This document shows, piece after piece, positions 50,747-59,733 of a DNA stretch of 64,000 nucleotides. The DNA is taken from NCBI RefSeq assembly GCF_002906575.1, contig NZ_CP026309.1:2914001-2978000 (forward strand). Direction: 5' to 3'. The DNA is from Salinigranum rubrum. Lineage in GTDB: Archaea > Halobacteriota > Halobacteria > Halobacteriales > Haloferacaceae. A program made the translations under genes and the position numbers. Position 1 is the stretch's first letter; each line of letters starts with the position of its first letter. The notes under the pieces are model-generated. The model did not search any database. It was not told where the DNA came from and saw only the letters and a list, made by a program, of their open reading frames with translations.

Positions 50747-50950
50747 TCAGTCGTCGGACGGGTCGCCGTCGTTCGGGCGTTCGGCTCGCGTGGAATCGGC
50801 GTCGCTCGCGTGGTGTGGTCCCAGCGGGCCGTGGTTCGGACAGGCACCGACGATGGGCGTGTCGTTGAGACAGCAGGCTCGACGGCCGCTGGCGACGAGT
50901 CCGGTCCGCAGTTCGGCCCCGCAGAGCCGACACCGGAGGTCGCTGGACAC
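50747..50950 (-). CDS. Small Cys-rich zinc-ribbon-like protein
   Basis: 67 residues. Cysteines in LRCRLCGAELRTG and GRRACCLNDTPIVGACPNHGP form a CxxC-x(14-15)-CC-x(8)-C-like pattern that could hold one or two zinc ions; the remainder is an acidic, disordered tail (NDGDPSDD). Small zinc-finger proteins of 60-80 residues are abundant in haloarchaea and some affect metabolism or swarming. No specific homolog is claimed. The start at 50950 is the only good Met. The 168 bp upstream of the kinase (50579-50746) hold no gene. Confidence 0.6.
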   Translation of the reverse strand: MSSDLRCRLCGAELRTGLVASGRRACCLNDTPIVGACPNHGPLGPHHASDADSTRAERPNDGDPSDD

Positions 50951-50995
50951 ATCCGAACGTGAGCGGCGCGAGGACCTAATCCTCTCGGTGAGGAG

Positions 50996-51859
50996 TCACT
51001 CTTTCACGTCTTCGGTCGACGGACCACCGCGGACGACGTGTCCGTACTTGAGGAGGGCGACGAACACCGTCCCACCGACGGCGTTGCCGAGCGTGGTGAA
51101 GGCGAGGAAACGCCCGAAGTCGACGAGCGTCACCGACCCCGCGACGGTCCCCGCGAACACCTCGACGGTTCCGGCGATGCTGTGTGGCAGGTGCGCGAGG
51201 CCGATGGCAGTGGCGATGAGCCAGACGACAGCCAGCCGGGCCATCGAACTGTCGACGGCCGCCACGAGCCACGAGAGCAGGCCCATCAGCCACCCGGCGA
51301 GGACGGCTCCGCCGAGAAGCACCGACCAGTCGTGTTCGGTGAACGTCGTCGCGAGTTCGACGAACGCGGCCGGCTCGGTGACGCCGAGCCCCGTAGTCAC
51401 CGGCACCGCCACCAGCGTGAAGACGACCGCACCGACGACGTTGCCGACGTAGACGAGCGCCCAGAGCCGTCCGAGTCGCGCGACCGACGCGCGCCCGTCG
51501 ATCACGGGGAGGACCGCCAGCGTGGTGTGTTCGGTGAACAGTTCGGAGCGGCCGAGCACGACGAGGATGAAACCGACGCCGTACGCGAGCGAGACGAGGA
51601 GTCGGGTCGACACCTCGTCGGCGTTGGAGATGCCGACCGTCGTGAGCAGGACGGCCATCAACAGCGGGCCGAACCCGATGTCGAGCCCGGCGGACAGCGC
51701 CGAGAGGAACAGTCCGTCCGCCGGGCGGTACAGTTCGCTCAGCCCCTCGCGGAGCTGTGTGTCGAGTATCGCTTCGCCTTCCGGGAGTGTGTCGGTCGAG
51801 TCGGAGGGAATACGCTCCGTACGAAAGCACGGAAATTGTATCTGTCGGTCGGTCGTCAT
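50996..51859 (-). CDS. Formate/nitrite transporter (FNT) family channel
   Basis: 287 residues, six helices. The FNT signature GRSELFTEHTTLAVLPVIDG, LVYVGNVVGAVVFTL and LGNAVGGTVFVALLKYGH fit the pentameric anion-channel family (FocA, NirC). The central histidine of the pore is probably the one in LPHSIAGTVEVFAGTVAG. Formate, nitrite or another small monoanion would move across the membrane. The N-terminus is about 45 residues longer than bacterial FocA. It follows a beta-propeller gene by 29 nt and is probably co-transcribed with it. Confidence 0.9.
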   Translation of the reverse strand: MTTDRQIQFPCFRTERIPSDSTDTLPEGEAILDTQLREGLSELYRPADGLFLSALSAGLDIGFGPLLMAVLLTTVGISNADEVSTRLLVSLAYGVGFILVVLGRSELFTEHTTLAVLPVIDGRASVARLGRLWALVYVGNVVGAVVFTLVAVPVTTGLGVTEPAAFVELATTFTEHDWSVLLGGAVLAGWLMGLLSWLVAAVDSSMARLAVVWLIATAIGLAHLPHSIAGTVEVFAGTVAGSVTLVDFGRFLAFTTLGNAVGGTVFVALLKYGHVVRGGPSTEDVKE

Positions 51860-51888
51860 CACGGGAGGAGTACGCGGCCGGTGGGACG

Positions 51889-53274
51889 TCAGCCGGAGTC
51901 CGTGACGCGCTCGACGACCGTCCCGTCGGCGCCGACGGCGACGGCGTCCACTCCGTCGAGCGCGACCCCCGAGAGCGGCGACGTCGCTGGCGTCGCGAGA
52001 GGCGTCCAGTCGGAGGTCCCCGCCGACCGTTCGTAGATTCGTCCGCCGGCCCCACACGCCACCCCGTCGACATCGCCTCCGCCGCCGGCGCCGTCGCGCT
52101 CGTCGCCGTCGCGCGCGTCGAGAGCGACCGCGTGGACGGCGTCGTCGTCGAGTCGCGTCGGCGTCCACCGCGTTCCGTCGAAGCGGTGGAGCACGCCGTC
52201 GTCCGCGGCGACGACCGGGTCGGTCGACGTCGTCGCTGCCACGTCGGTGAGCGTGCCCGACGCACCGACGGGGCCGACCCGGGCGAACCGCTCGCCACCG
52301 TCGGTCGTTTTGAACACGGCGTCGTTCGTGTCGCAGACGTAGCCGACCGACTCGTCGACGAGGACGACGCCGACGAGGCTCGACCCGCTTCCCGGCGTCA
52401 CCGGCTCCGTCCACGCCGTCTCCCCGTCCCGCCATCGACCGCGCCGGACGCGTCCGGAGCCGTCGGCCAGCAGGACCGTCTCGGCGCCGTCGGTGCCGGC
52501 GACGGCCAGCCCCGTCAGGTTCGTCGTGTCGCCGGCGGGCGCGGAGTGGTCGACGTGCCGGCCGGTCGTGGGGTCCAGTCGACCGACGGCACCGCCGTCG
52601 CCCGCGAACCAGACGCCGCCGTCGGCGACGGCGTCGACGCCGCGGAGCGCGTTCGACGCCGCACCGGGACCGTCTGCGAGCGCGACGCGCCAGCCGTCGC
52701 CTTCGTCGGCGAGCACCGTCCCGCCGTCGCCGACCGCGTACGACCCCGCCCCGACGACGACGTCGTGGAGGGGGTCGTCGACCGGCGTCGCCGCAGTCGT
52801 CCAGTGAGGCTCGGTCGCGTCGGACGAACCTGACCCGGTCGCGTCGGACGAATCTGACCCGGTCGCATCGGACGAACCCGAGTCCGACCGCGACTGTGCC
52901 TGCGCCCGTCCATCACCCCCCGTGGACCGTCCCCGGTCACCGGTTCGGGTTCGGTCCTCGTCGGCCCTCGACCGACCGGAAGGCGTGCTGCCGGAGCCTG
53001 CGGCTGTGGTGGAGGTGGCCGAAGTCGGTGTTTCGCCCTCGCGGTCCGACGGGCGGTCGGCCGCGGACTGTTCCGGCAGGTCGCCAGAGCGCGTGAGATA
53101 CAGCGCGACCGGCGGGAGGACGTAGGCCGCGATGGCGACGACGGCGAACAGTCGGTGGACGAACGTCAGCGTTCCGAACAGCGTGAGCGCGGCCGTCGCG
53201 AGCGCGTGGACCCACGTCTGCACGTAGCGCCGGAAGAACGCGACGAACCCGTCGGCTCGGTGAGGACGACTCAT
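51889..53274 (-). CDS. Membrane-anchored beta-propeller protein with low-complexity linker
   Basis: 461 residues. Two membrane helices near the N-terminus (WVHALATAALTLFGTLTFVH and LFAVVAIAAYVLPPVALYL), then an acidic/polar linker with three 8-residue SSDATGSx repeats (DNA repeat at 52813), then about 300 residues of recurring blades containing VGDGGTVLADEG, VWFAGDGGAVGRLD and VCDTNDAVFKTTDGG. This matches BNR/Ycf48-like photosynthesis-stability-type propellers, here probably external. Its partner is unknown; the FNT gene follows in the same operon. Confidence 0.82.
   Translation of the reverse strand: MSRPHRADGFVAFFRRYVQTWVHALATAALTLFGTLTFVHRLFAVVAIAAYVLPPVALYLTRSGDLPEQSAADRPSDREGETPTSATSTTAAGSGSTPSGRSRADEDRTRTGDRGRSTGGDGRAQAQSRSDSGSSDATGSDSSDATGSGSSDATEPHWTTAATPVDDPLHDVVVGAGSYAVGDGGTVLADEGDGWRVALADGPGAASNALRGVDAVADGGVWFAGDGGAVGRLDPTTGRHVDHSAPAGDTTNLTGLAVAGTDGAETVLLADGSGRVRRGRWRDGETAWTEPVTPGSGSSLVGVVLVDESVGYVCDTNDAVFKTTDGGERFARVGPVGASGTLTDVAATTSTDPVVAADDGVLHRFDGTRWTPTRLDDDAVHAVALDARDGDERDGAGGGGDVDGVACGAGGRIYERSAGTSDWTPLATPATSPLSGVALDGVDAVAVGADGTVVERVTDSG
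52813..52884. repeat. Three tandem 24-bp repeats inside the propeller gene
   Basis: Units GGTCGCGTCGGACGAA... at 52813-52836, 52837-52860 and 52861-52884 encode three copies of an 8-residue SDATGS-type unit (the third is diverged). The number of units is divisible by codons, so slippage would change linker length without shifting frame. Confidence 0.8.
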
Positions 53275-53342
53275 CGTCCACGGCTACGGTCGCCGGACGG
53301 TCAGGTCTTTCGACGGCCGATGCTCGCCCGTCGGGGCCGAAC

Positions 53343-54581
53343 TCAGCGAGTGACGTCGCCTCGGGTCCGTTTCGCGGCCGCCCGCGACGGCAGTCGGACG
53401 TACAACAGCGCGGCGACGCCGGCCAGCCCCGCGAGGACGAAGAACGCCTCGTCGAAGAGGCCGCGGTCGGCGAACGCCCCGACGAACGTCGACCCGCCGG
53501 CGCTCACGAGGAAGAACGCGGTGCGGAGGACGCCCCACGCGCTCCCCTGGACGCCGGGCGGGAGGATGTCGATGACGTACGCGTTCGAGACCGGCGCCAT
53601 CGCCAGCCGCGTGCCGACGGCGCTCACGACCACCACGGCGACGAGGACGCCATCGATGAACGGAACCGCGGCGGCGGAGACGACCGCCACCGCGGCCGTC
53701 ACGGTGAGGACCCACCGCTCGCCGATTCTGTCCGCGACGGTGCCCGCGAGGAGCTGTGACCCCGCGCCGGCGAGGAACAACAGCGCGAACAGCCCGGTCG
53801 CCGTCGCCTGGTCGAACCCCTTCACCTCGACGAGGTAGGTCGGGAGGAACGCGGTCAGGCCCTGGAAGGCGAAGAGCAGCAGCGTCACCGCGGCGACGGC
53901 GCGAGCCACGGCGGGCGTCCTGACCGCGGCGACGACGTTCGCGAGGAGTTGGGAGCCGGTCGCCGTCGACTCCTCGAACACCTCCCGAACGGGCACCGCG
54001 CGCCACGCGAACACAGCGACGGCGACGAACGGGACGACGAGCACCCCGAGGAGCAGTCGCCACCCGACGCTGCCGACGAGCGACCCGGCGAGGAACGGGA
54101 GGACCGCAGAGCCGACGCTGCCCGCGGCGAGGGTCGCGCCGATAGCCGCGCCGTCGTTTTTCGGAAAGGACCGGGAGATGGTCGTGCCCCGCGCGGGACC
54201 GTACAGCCCGGTCGTGAGGCCGAACAGGCCACAGCCGACGAGGAACACGGGGTAGGTTGGCGCGGCGGCGACGACGAGCACGGCGATACCGGTTATCGCG
54301 AGGCTCCCCGCGAGCAACAGACGCTCGCCGACCCGGTCGATGAGAACGCCCCCGGGTGCTTGCATGAGCGCGTACCCGCCCCAGACGACGGAGACGGCGA
54401 GGCCCGCGCCCGCGTTACCGACGGCGAACGTCGTCTTCACCTGCGGCAACACTGCGGGGAGGAGAAAGCGTCCGCCGACGACGAACAGCCAGCCGAGCGC
54501 AACCGCGGCGAGGATGGACAGCCGTCCGTCGGCGCGGAGGCGGCCGATTGCGACCCGGGCTCTCGTTGTCACGCTCGCCAT
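53343..54581 (-). CDS. MFS transporter
   Basis: 412 residues, 12 helices. Motif A is APGGVLIDRVGERLLLAGS after helix 2; RGTTISRSFPKNDGAAIGATLAAGSVGSAV matches the helix 4-5 motif; AGTVADRIGERWVL is the repeat in the second half. Helix 1 contains FVVGGRFLLPAVLPQV. Substrate unknown; general resemblance is to sugar-phosphate or organic-anion MFS carriers. The frame is intact. It lies alone between the propeller gene and the spermidine-synthase-like gene. Confidence 0.88.
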   Translation of the reverse strand: MASVTTRARVAIGRLRADGRLSILAAVALGWLFVVGGRFLLPAVLPQVKTTFAVGNAGAGLAVSVVWGGYALMQAPGGVLIDRVGERLLLAGSLAITGIAVLVVAAAPTYPVFLVGCGLFGLTTGLYGPARGTTISRSFPKNDGAAIGATLAAGSVGSAVLPFLAGSLVGSVGWRLLLGVLVVPFVAVAVFAWRAVPVREVFEESTATGSQLLANVVAAVRTPAVARAVAAVTLLLFAFQGLTAFLPTYLVEVKGFDQATATGLFALLFLAGAGSQLLAGTVADRIGERWVLTVTAAVAVVSAAAVPFIDGVLVAVVVVSAVGTRLAMAPVSNAYVIDILPPGVQGSAWGVLRTAFFLVSAGGSTFVGAFADRGLFDEAFFVLAGLAGVAALLYVRLPSRAAAKRTRGDVTR

Positions 54582-54661
54582 ACCCCACTCTGTGTCCGCG
54601 TGGATTTGTGCCTCGTGGTTCCGGTCAGACGGGAGGACACCGGGCGACGAGACGCGAAACG

Positions 54662-56281
54662 TCAGCCGGCGGTCGTCGCGCGTGCGGCGACCGCCACCGA
54701 CGAACTCGGCGCGGCAGTCGCGTTCTCCTCGGCCTCCTCCGCGTCGTCGACGACGTAGCGCTGGCCGACCATCGGGTCGAGAAGGTCGTCGACGGGCGCC
54801 CTGTCGTCACGGAGGACGGGCACGTCGGCGGTCTCTTCGGACCGCCGGTAGGTGCGGAGTTCACCCGAGAGGTCGATGCCGATGTCGCGCTCCGCGTTGC
54901 GCGCACGGAGTTGCGACGCCGTGACGACCGTCTCCGACTTGGCGGCGACGAGTTCGATGTTCTGGATGCCGACGCCCGCGTCGGTCGGAAAACTGTACAC
55001 GTGGGGGTACACCTGCGCCATCGTCTTGTACTGCGCCCGGTAGAACTGCGAGGCCGGCCCGCTCGGCGCGGAGATGACGTTGGCGAAGAGCATCCCGTCG
55101 TCGCTCAGGCGGTCGCGCGCGAGGCGCATGAACTCGACCGTCGTGAGTTCGAAGGGGACCTTGTCCTTCCGGTAGGCGTCGAGGACGATGAGGTCGTAGG
55201 TGCGGTCGGTCTCCCGGAGGAACTGTCGCCCGCCCGTGTTGTGGATCCGAAGCCGTTCGGATTCGGAGACCGCGAAGTACTCCTTCGCCACGTCGATGAC
55301 GACGGGGTCGATTTCGACGACGTCGACGGTGACGTCGTACTCCTCGGCGAAGCGTTTCGGCCCCGTGAACCCGCCGCCGCCGATGAAGAGGACGCGGTCG
55401 ATGTCGTCCGCGCTGTCGGCGAACAGGAAGGGGAGGTGGAAGTAGGAGGTGTAGTCGAACACGTGCCGAGTAGGGTCGTCGAGGTCCATCGCGCTGTGCG
55501 GTTGGCCGTCGAGGTAGAGCGTCCGTCGGTCGTCGACGTCGATGACTTCGAGTTGCTGGTAGGGAGTCTGGGTCTGGTAGACGACACGGCCCTCGACGGC
55601 GACGCCGACGGCACCGCTCCCGACGGCGGCGACGAGCATCGCGGTCACTGCGAGAAGCGAGAACGCACGGTCACGGTCGAGGCGCGGCCGGAAGAGGACG
55701 AGCGCCGTTCCCACCGAGAGCAGGCCGAAGACGAGACCGATGTGCTCGATGCTGAACGAGGGGATGAGGAGGTAGGTGGTGGCAAAGGCGCCGACGATGC
55801 TCCCGACGGTCCCGAGCGCGTAGACGTGTCCCGACGCCTCGCCGAGGCCCTCCTTCTCCGAGAGCTGAGCGGCGTAGGGGCTGATGAACCCGAGGAAGTA
55901 CGTCGGCGGGCCGAACAGGAGCGTGATGGCGGGCAGGGACGCGAAGCGGCTCGGCAGCGGGAACCCGGAGGTCATCCGCAGGAGGATGTCGCCCGCGAAG
56001 ACGAGCACCGCGACGTACACCGCGGTGAGGAGAAACAGGCGCGCCATCCGGTCGTTCGAGGCGTCCTCCTTCGCGCGCTTGCCGCCGCGGTGGTAGCCGT
56101 AGCTGAGCGCCGCGAGGAACACCCCGATGATGCCGCCCCAGGTGTAGATGCTGCTGCCGAACTGCGGGGCGATCATCCGCCCGGCGAGGATTTCCAGCCC
56201 CATACTGGCGACGCCGGAGACGAGCACAGCCAGTTCGGGCCGCGACAGTCGGACCCGCTCGGGGACCGTACGGGCGTCCAT
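54662..56281 (-). CDS. Membrane protein with spermidine synthase (SpeE-like) domain
   Basis: 539 residues. Seven or so helices at the N-terminus (ELAVLVSGVASMGLEILAGRM, FLGFISPYAAQLSEKEGLGEASGHVYALG) are followed from about residue 250 by an aminopropyltransferase fold: QQLEVIDVDDRRTLYLDGQPHSAM, VLFIGGGGFTGPKRFAEEYDVTVDVVEIDP and YDLIVLDAYRKDKVPFELTT. Haloarchaea carry such MFS-like/SpeE fusions. Whether they make a polyamine is uncertain, since haloarchaea contain little or none. A possible shared promoter (GTGTTAAAGCTTGG) lies between it and the JAMM gene at 56372. Confidence 0.88.
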   Translation of the reverse strand: MDARTVPERVRLSRPELAVLVSGVASMGLEILAGRMIAPQFGSSIYTWGGIIGVFLAALSYGYHRGGKRAKEDASNDRMARLFLLTAVYVAVLVFAGDILLRMTSGFPLPSRFASLPAITLLFGPPTYFLGFISPYAAQLSEKEGLGEASGHVYALGTVGSIVGAFATTYLLIPSFSIEHIGLVFGLLSVGTALVLFRPRLDRDRAFSLLAVTAMLVAAVGSGAVGVAVEGRVVYQTQTPYQQLEVIDVDDRRTLYLDGQPHSAMDLDDPTRHVFDYTSYFHLPFLFADSADDIDRVLFIGGGGFTGPKRFAEEYDVTVDVVEIDPVVIDVAKEYFAVSESERLRIHNTGGRQFLRETDRTYDLIVLDAYRKDKVPFELTTVEFMRLARDRLSDDGMLFANVISAPSGPASQFYRAQYKTMAQVYPHVYSFPTDAGVGIQNIELVAAKSETVVTASQLRARNAERDIGIDLSGELRTYRRSEETADVPVLRDDRAPVDDLLDPMVGQRYVVDDAEEAEENATAAPSSSVAVAARATTAG

Positions 56282-56371
56282 GAGTAGCCGGTCTTAGGCG
56301 GGGGTAGTGTTAAAGCTTGGAGCGAGGAGAGGAGCCGATAGTATTAGTCCGGGGAGCCCACAGGGGGAGGT

Positions 56372-56884
56372 ATGCGCCTGTTCCGGTCGAGCGAACTCCT
56401 GGGCATCGCCCGGGAGACGATGGAGTTCATCCTGGAGGCGTGCGAGGACACCCACCCGAACGAGTACATGGGTTTCCTCCGCGCGGAGGACGCCCGAACC
56501 CTCGGGCTCGACCGGAGCGGGCAGGTCATCACCGACATCCTCGTGGTGCCGGGGACGGAGTCGAGCCCGGTGAGCGCGACGGTGAAGACCAACATGAAGC
56601 CGAACGACCTCAAGTCCGTGGGGTCGGTCCACTCGCACCCGAACGGCGTCTTACGACCCAGCGACGCCGACCTCGACACGTTCGGCCAGGGCGAGGTCCA
56701 CCTCATCGTCGGTGCGCCCTACGGGTGGGGCAACTGGAAGGCGTTCGACAACGCGGGCGAGCCGACGCATCTCGACGTGGTCGACGTCGAACTGCCCGAG
56801 AACCGCTTCTTCGACTTCACCCAGGAGGACATCGACGCCGAGTTGGAGCGCGACGACGGCGGGTTCTTCTCGTGGCTGCGGTAG
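56372..56884 (+). CDS. JAMM/MPN+ metalloprotease, JAMM2 type
   Basis: 170 residues. The zinc motif is HSHPNGVLRPSDADL (H-x-H-x7-S-x2-D), with the upstream Glu near NEYMGFLRAED. It is longer than the minimal JAMM1 at 6789, with an N-terminal helix region (LFRSSELLGIARETMEFILE) and a C-terminal FTQEDIDAELERDDGG extension. H. volcanii has a second JAMM protein (HvJAMM2) of this form that was not clearly active in desampylation assays. The target is unknown. It is divergent from the SpeE-like gene. Confidence 0.85.
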   Translation: MRLFRSSELLGIARETMEFILEACEDTHPNEYMGFLRAEDARTLGLDRSGQVITDILVVPGTESSPVSATVKTNMKPNDLKSVGSVHSHPNGVLRPSDADLDTFGQGEVHLIVGAPYGWGNWKAFDNAGEPTHLDVVDVELPENRFFDFTQEDIDAELERDDGGFFSWLR

Positions 56885-57025
56885 CCTTCGGGGACGACGC
56901 CCCGGGGACGGCACCGCTTACAGCGGGCGGGACGGCACGACCGTTCCACGGAGATTATCTCCGCGGGACGCGTCTCCGGGAGTGATGACGTCGAACACGT
57001 GGAGGCGGAGCGAGGGCGTCCGCTA

Positions 57026-57577
57026 ATGGCACGGGTCGCACTCGTGTACGGAACGACGGAGGGACAGACGGCAACCGTCGCCGAGCGGGTCGCGGCGGCG
57101 CTGACCGACAGGGGCCACGACCCGGTCCTCGTGCACGCGAAGCACCTCCCGCCGGACTTTTCGCTGGACGAGTACGACGGCTGCGTCGTCGGGGCGTCCG
57201 TCCACTACAGGAGACACCAGCGATACGTCGCCCGGTTCGTCCGCGACCACCTCACGACGCTGAACGAGGTTCCGTCGGCGTTCTTTTCGGTTTCGATGAC
57301 CGCCGCGACGGGGACGCCGGAGGCGGACGCAACCGCCCGTGGCCTGCTCGAGGCGTTCCTCGCAGACACCGGGTGGACGCCCGACGCGACGGCCGTCTTC
57401 GCGGGCGCGCTGAAGTACAGCGAGTACGGCCTCCTCACGCGGTTCCTGATGAAGCGAATCGCCCGGAAGTACGGCGGGGAAACGGACACCTCGCGGGACC
57501 ACGAGTACACCGAGTGGGACGCGGTCGAGCGGTTCAGCGGGGAGGTCGCCGACCTGCTGGACGGCGACGGCGACTGA
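57026..57577 (+). CDS. Flavodoxin domain protein, HemG-like
   Basis: 183 residues. The FMN phosphate loop VALVYGTTEGQTATVAERVA opens a flavodoxin fold, followed by YDGCVVGASVHYRRHQRYVARFV and AAFFSVSMTAATGTPEADAT-type segments (here SAFFSVSMTAATG). It resembles menaquinone-dependent protoporphyrinogen oxidase HemG and related flavodoxins. No heme genes are adjacent, so the physiological partner is open. The short leader from 56885 to 57025 has no other gene. Confidence 0.85.
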   Translation: MARVALVYGTTEGQTATVAERVAAALTDRGHDPVLVHAKHLPPDFSLDEYDGCVVGASVHYRRHQRYVARFVRDHLTTLNEVPSAFFSVSMTAATGTPEADATARGLLEAFLADTGWTPDATAVFAGALKYSEYGLLTRFLMKRIARKYGGETDTSRDHEYTEWDAVERFSGEVADLLDGDGD

Positions 57578-57659
57578 GCAGGTCGGCCGCGCGACGCGGC
57601 AACCGCGGAACGAAACGGAGCAGAGGAGCATTGAAACCGCTCCTCCGCTTCGACACGGT

Positions 57660-58316
57660 ATGACCACCTGGGACGAACGGTTCCGCGAGGGAGAGTACCC
57701 GCGCGACCCCGAGCCGTCGCCGGTGCTCCGGGCGGTGCTCGACCGCTTCCCCGCGGGACGGGCGCTCGACATCGCGACCGGGACAGGGAGGAACGCCGTC
57801 TTCCTCGCCGAGCGAGGCTACGAGGTAGACGGAATCGACCAGTCCCGCGAGGGGCTCGAAATCACGCGCGAACGGGCCGCCGAGCGAGGCGTCGACGACC
57901 GCCTCTCGCTCACGCAGGGCGACGCGAAGGAGTACGACTACCCCGAGTCGACGTACGACGTCGTGACCATCAGTTTCTTCCGGACGCTGGACCGCCTGAA
58001 CGACATCAAGGAGGCGCTGACGCCCGGCGGGGTGCTGTTCTACCAGCACCACCTCCGCTCGCCCGAGGCGACGGTCGGACCGAGCGGTGACAGATACCGG
58101 TTCCGCGCGAACGAACTGCTCAACGCCTGTCTCGACCTCACGGTCCTGTACTACGAGGCGTCCACCGAGTACCCCGAGGCGGGCGAGGGAGCGGGAGCGG
58201 GAACGGACGTCGACGCGGAGCGCGACGGGGGTCGCGTCTCGGCGACGGCGACCATCGTCGCGCGGAACTCACACGGCGGGGCGCAGTCGTACCCCGAAAG
58301 CCACTGGGTGGGGTAA
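57660..58316 (+). CDS. Class I SAM-dependent methyltransferase
   Basis: 218 residues. SAM motif I is ALDIATGTGRNAVFLAERGYEVDGIDQS, with LTQGDAKEYDYPESTYDVVTISFF (motif II/III region) and LTPGGVLFYQHH. The N-terminus WDERFREGEYPRDPEPSPVL resembles tellurite-resistance TehB-like or thiopurine-type methyltransferases. The tail contains a Gly/Ala-rich loop (EGAGAGTDVDAERDG). The substrate is unknown. It lies between the flavodoxin and an MFS gene in the same direction. Confidence 0.88.
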   Translation: MTTWDERFREGEYPRDPEPSPVLRAVLDRFPAGRALDIATGTGRNAVFLAERGYEVDGIDQSREGLEITRERAAERGVDDRLSLTQGDAKEYDYPESTYDVVTISFFRTLDRLNDIKEALTPGGVLFYQHHLRSPEATVGPSGDRYRFRANELLNACLDLTVLYYEASTEYPEAGEGAGAGTDVDAERDGGRVSATATIVARNSHGGAQSYPESHWVG

Positions 58317-58375
58317 CTCCCGGCAGTCCCGTCCGGACCCGCATCCGTTTTGCCCCCCTCCCGAGTGACGGGCGT

Positions 58376-59653
58376 ATGGACATCAAGTGGCGTGCGGCAC
58401 GGACGCGCCGGTGGGTCATGTGGGGTGCCCTCGCCGCGGGCTTCTTCCTCATGAGCTTCAACCGCGTCACGACGGGCGTCCTCGCGGAGGACCTGACCCG
58501 CGCGTTCGGACTGACCGCGACCGAACTCTCCGTGCTGCACTCGTCGTTCTTCTACGTCTACGCGTCGCTACAGCTCCCGGCGGGGCTTCTCGTCGACCGG
58601 TACGGGCCGCGACGCGTCGGTTCGACCGGTATCGTCGTGATGAGCGTCGGCGTTTGCGGCTTCGCGCTCAGCGGGTCGCTCGTCACGGGCTTTCTCACGC
58701 GGACGCTCGTCGGCCTGGGCGGGAGCGTCGTCTACCTCGCCATCTTCCGCTTCGGGGCGAACTGGTTCCGGGCGAACGAGTTCGCCACGGTCGTCGGAAT
58801 CAGCATCGCCGTCTCCGGGATCGGCGGCCTCGCGGCGACCACGCCGCTCGCGGTCCTCGTCTCCGTGCTGGGGTGGCGGGCCGCGACGCTCCTCGCGGGC
58901 GTGGTGGGACTCGCCCTCGGCGCGGGTATCTACCTCGTCGTCCGCGACACCCCGGCTCGGGCCGGAGTCGACGCGCCGGCAGGCGTCGCGGACGGGGGCG
59001 AGACGGCAGCAGGGGAGAACGTCCTCGCGAACACGCGCCGGGTGCTGTCGAGCCTCGACGCGTGGCTCCTCGGGACACTGCTGTTTCTCGTGCTCGGCAC
59101 CAACCTCACCATCCTCGGGCTGTGGGGGGTCCCCTATCTCGTCCACGTCTACGACCTCAGCGTCCAGCGGGCGTCGACGGTCGTCCTGGTCGGGACGCTC
59201 GGCCTCGTCGTCGGGTCGCCGCTGTTCGGCTGGCTCTCTGACCGAGTGGAGAACCGACTCGGGTTCGTTCTCGCCGGAACGGTCGCGTTCGCGCTGGGGT
59301 ACGCGGTCATCGCCGTCGTCGCGAAGCCGCCGCTCGTCGTCGTCGCGGGCGTCTTCTTCGTCGCGAATCTCGTCACCGGCGCGACGGCGCTCTCGTACAC
59401 GCTCATCAAGGAGCGCCACCCCGCATCGGCCAGCGGCGTCGCCACGGGGACGCTCAACAGCCTCGGCTACGCGGGTGCGGCGGTCGTCCCCGCCGCGATG
59501 GGCGTGACGCTCGACGCCTACTGGACCGGAGAGACGGTCGCCGGAAGCCGCATTTACAGCCTCGCGGGCTACCGCCTCGCGTTCGTGTTCGCGACGCTCG
59601 CCGGCGTCGTCGCCATCGGCTGCGCGGTGGCCGTCGCCGTCCGCCGGGACTGA
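58376..59653 (+). CDS. MFS transporter
   Basis: 425 residues, 12 helices. Motif A reads PAGLLVDRYGPRRVGSTG, and the equivalent in the second half is FGWLSDRVENRLGFV. Helix 1 (MWGALAAGFFLMSFNRVTTGVLAEDL) and RFGANWFRANEFATVVGISIAVSG fit the anion/organic-acid carrier groups of the MFS. It follows the methyltransferase by 59 nt. Downstream it is convergent with a truncated peptidase, only 80 nt from its stop. Confidence 0.88.
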   Translation: MDIKWRAARTRRWVMWGALAAGFFLMSFNRVTTGVLAEDLTRAFGLTATELSVLHSSFFYVYASLQLPAGLLVDRYGPRRVGSTGIVVMSVGVCGFALSGSLVTGFLTRTLVGLGGSVVYLAIFRFGANWFRANEFATVVGISIAVSGIGGLAATTPLAVLVSVLGWRAATLLAGVVGLALGAGIYLVVRDTPARAGVDAPAGVADGGETAAGENVLANTRRVLSSLDAWLLGTLLFLVLGTNLTILGLWGVPYLVHVYDLSVQRASTVVLVGTLGLVVGSPLFGWLSDRVENRLGFVLAGTVAFALGYAVIAVVAKPPLVVVAGVFFVANLVTGATALSYTLIKERHPASASGVATGTLNSLGYAGAAVVPAAMGVTLDAYWTGETVAGSRIYSLAGYRLAFVFATLAGVVAIGCAVAVAVRRD

Positions 59654-59733
59654 ACGGGAGGGCGCGAGACGCCGTCTCAGTCCACGGCCCCACACCAGTC
59701 GACGGCGGTGAGCGCGAGGACGGTGATCCGAAA

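Noticed and set aside
54662-56281. Calling the SpeE-like gene a true spermidine synthase
   Set aside because: The membrane-fused form is of unknown activity and haloarchaea contain little or no polyamine, so only the domain is named.
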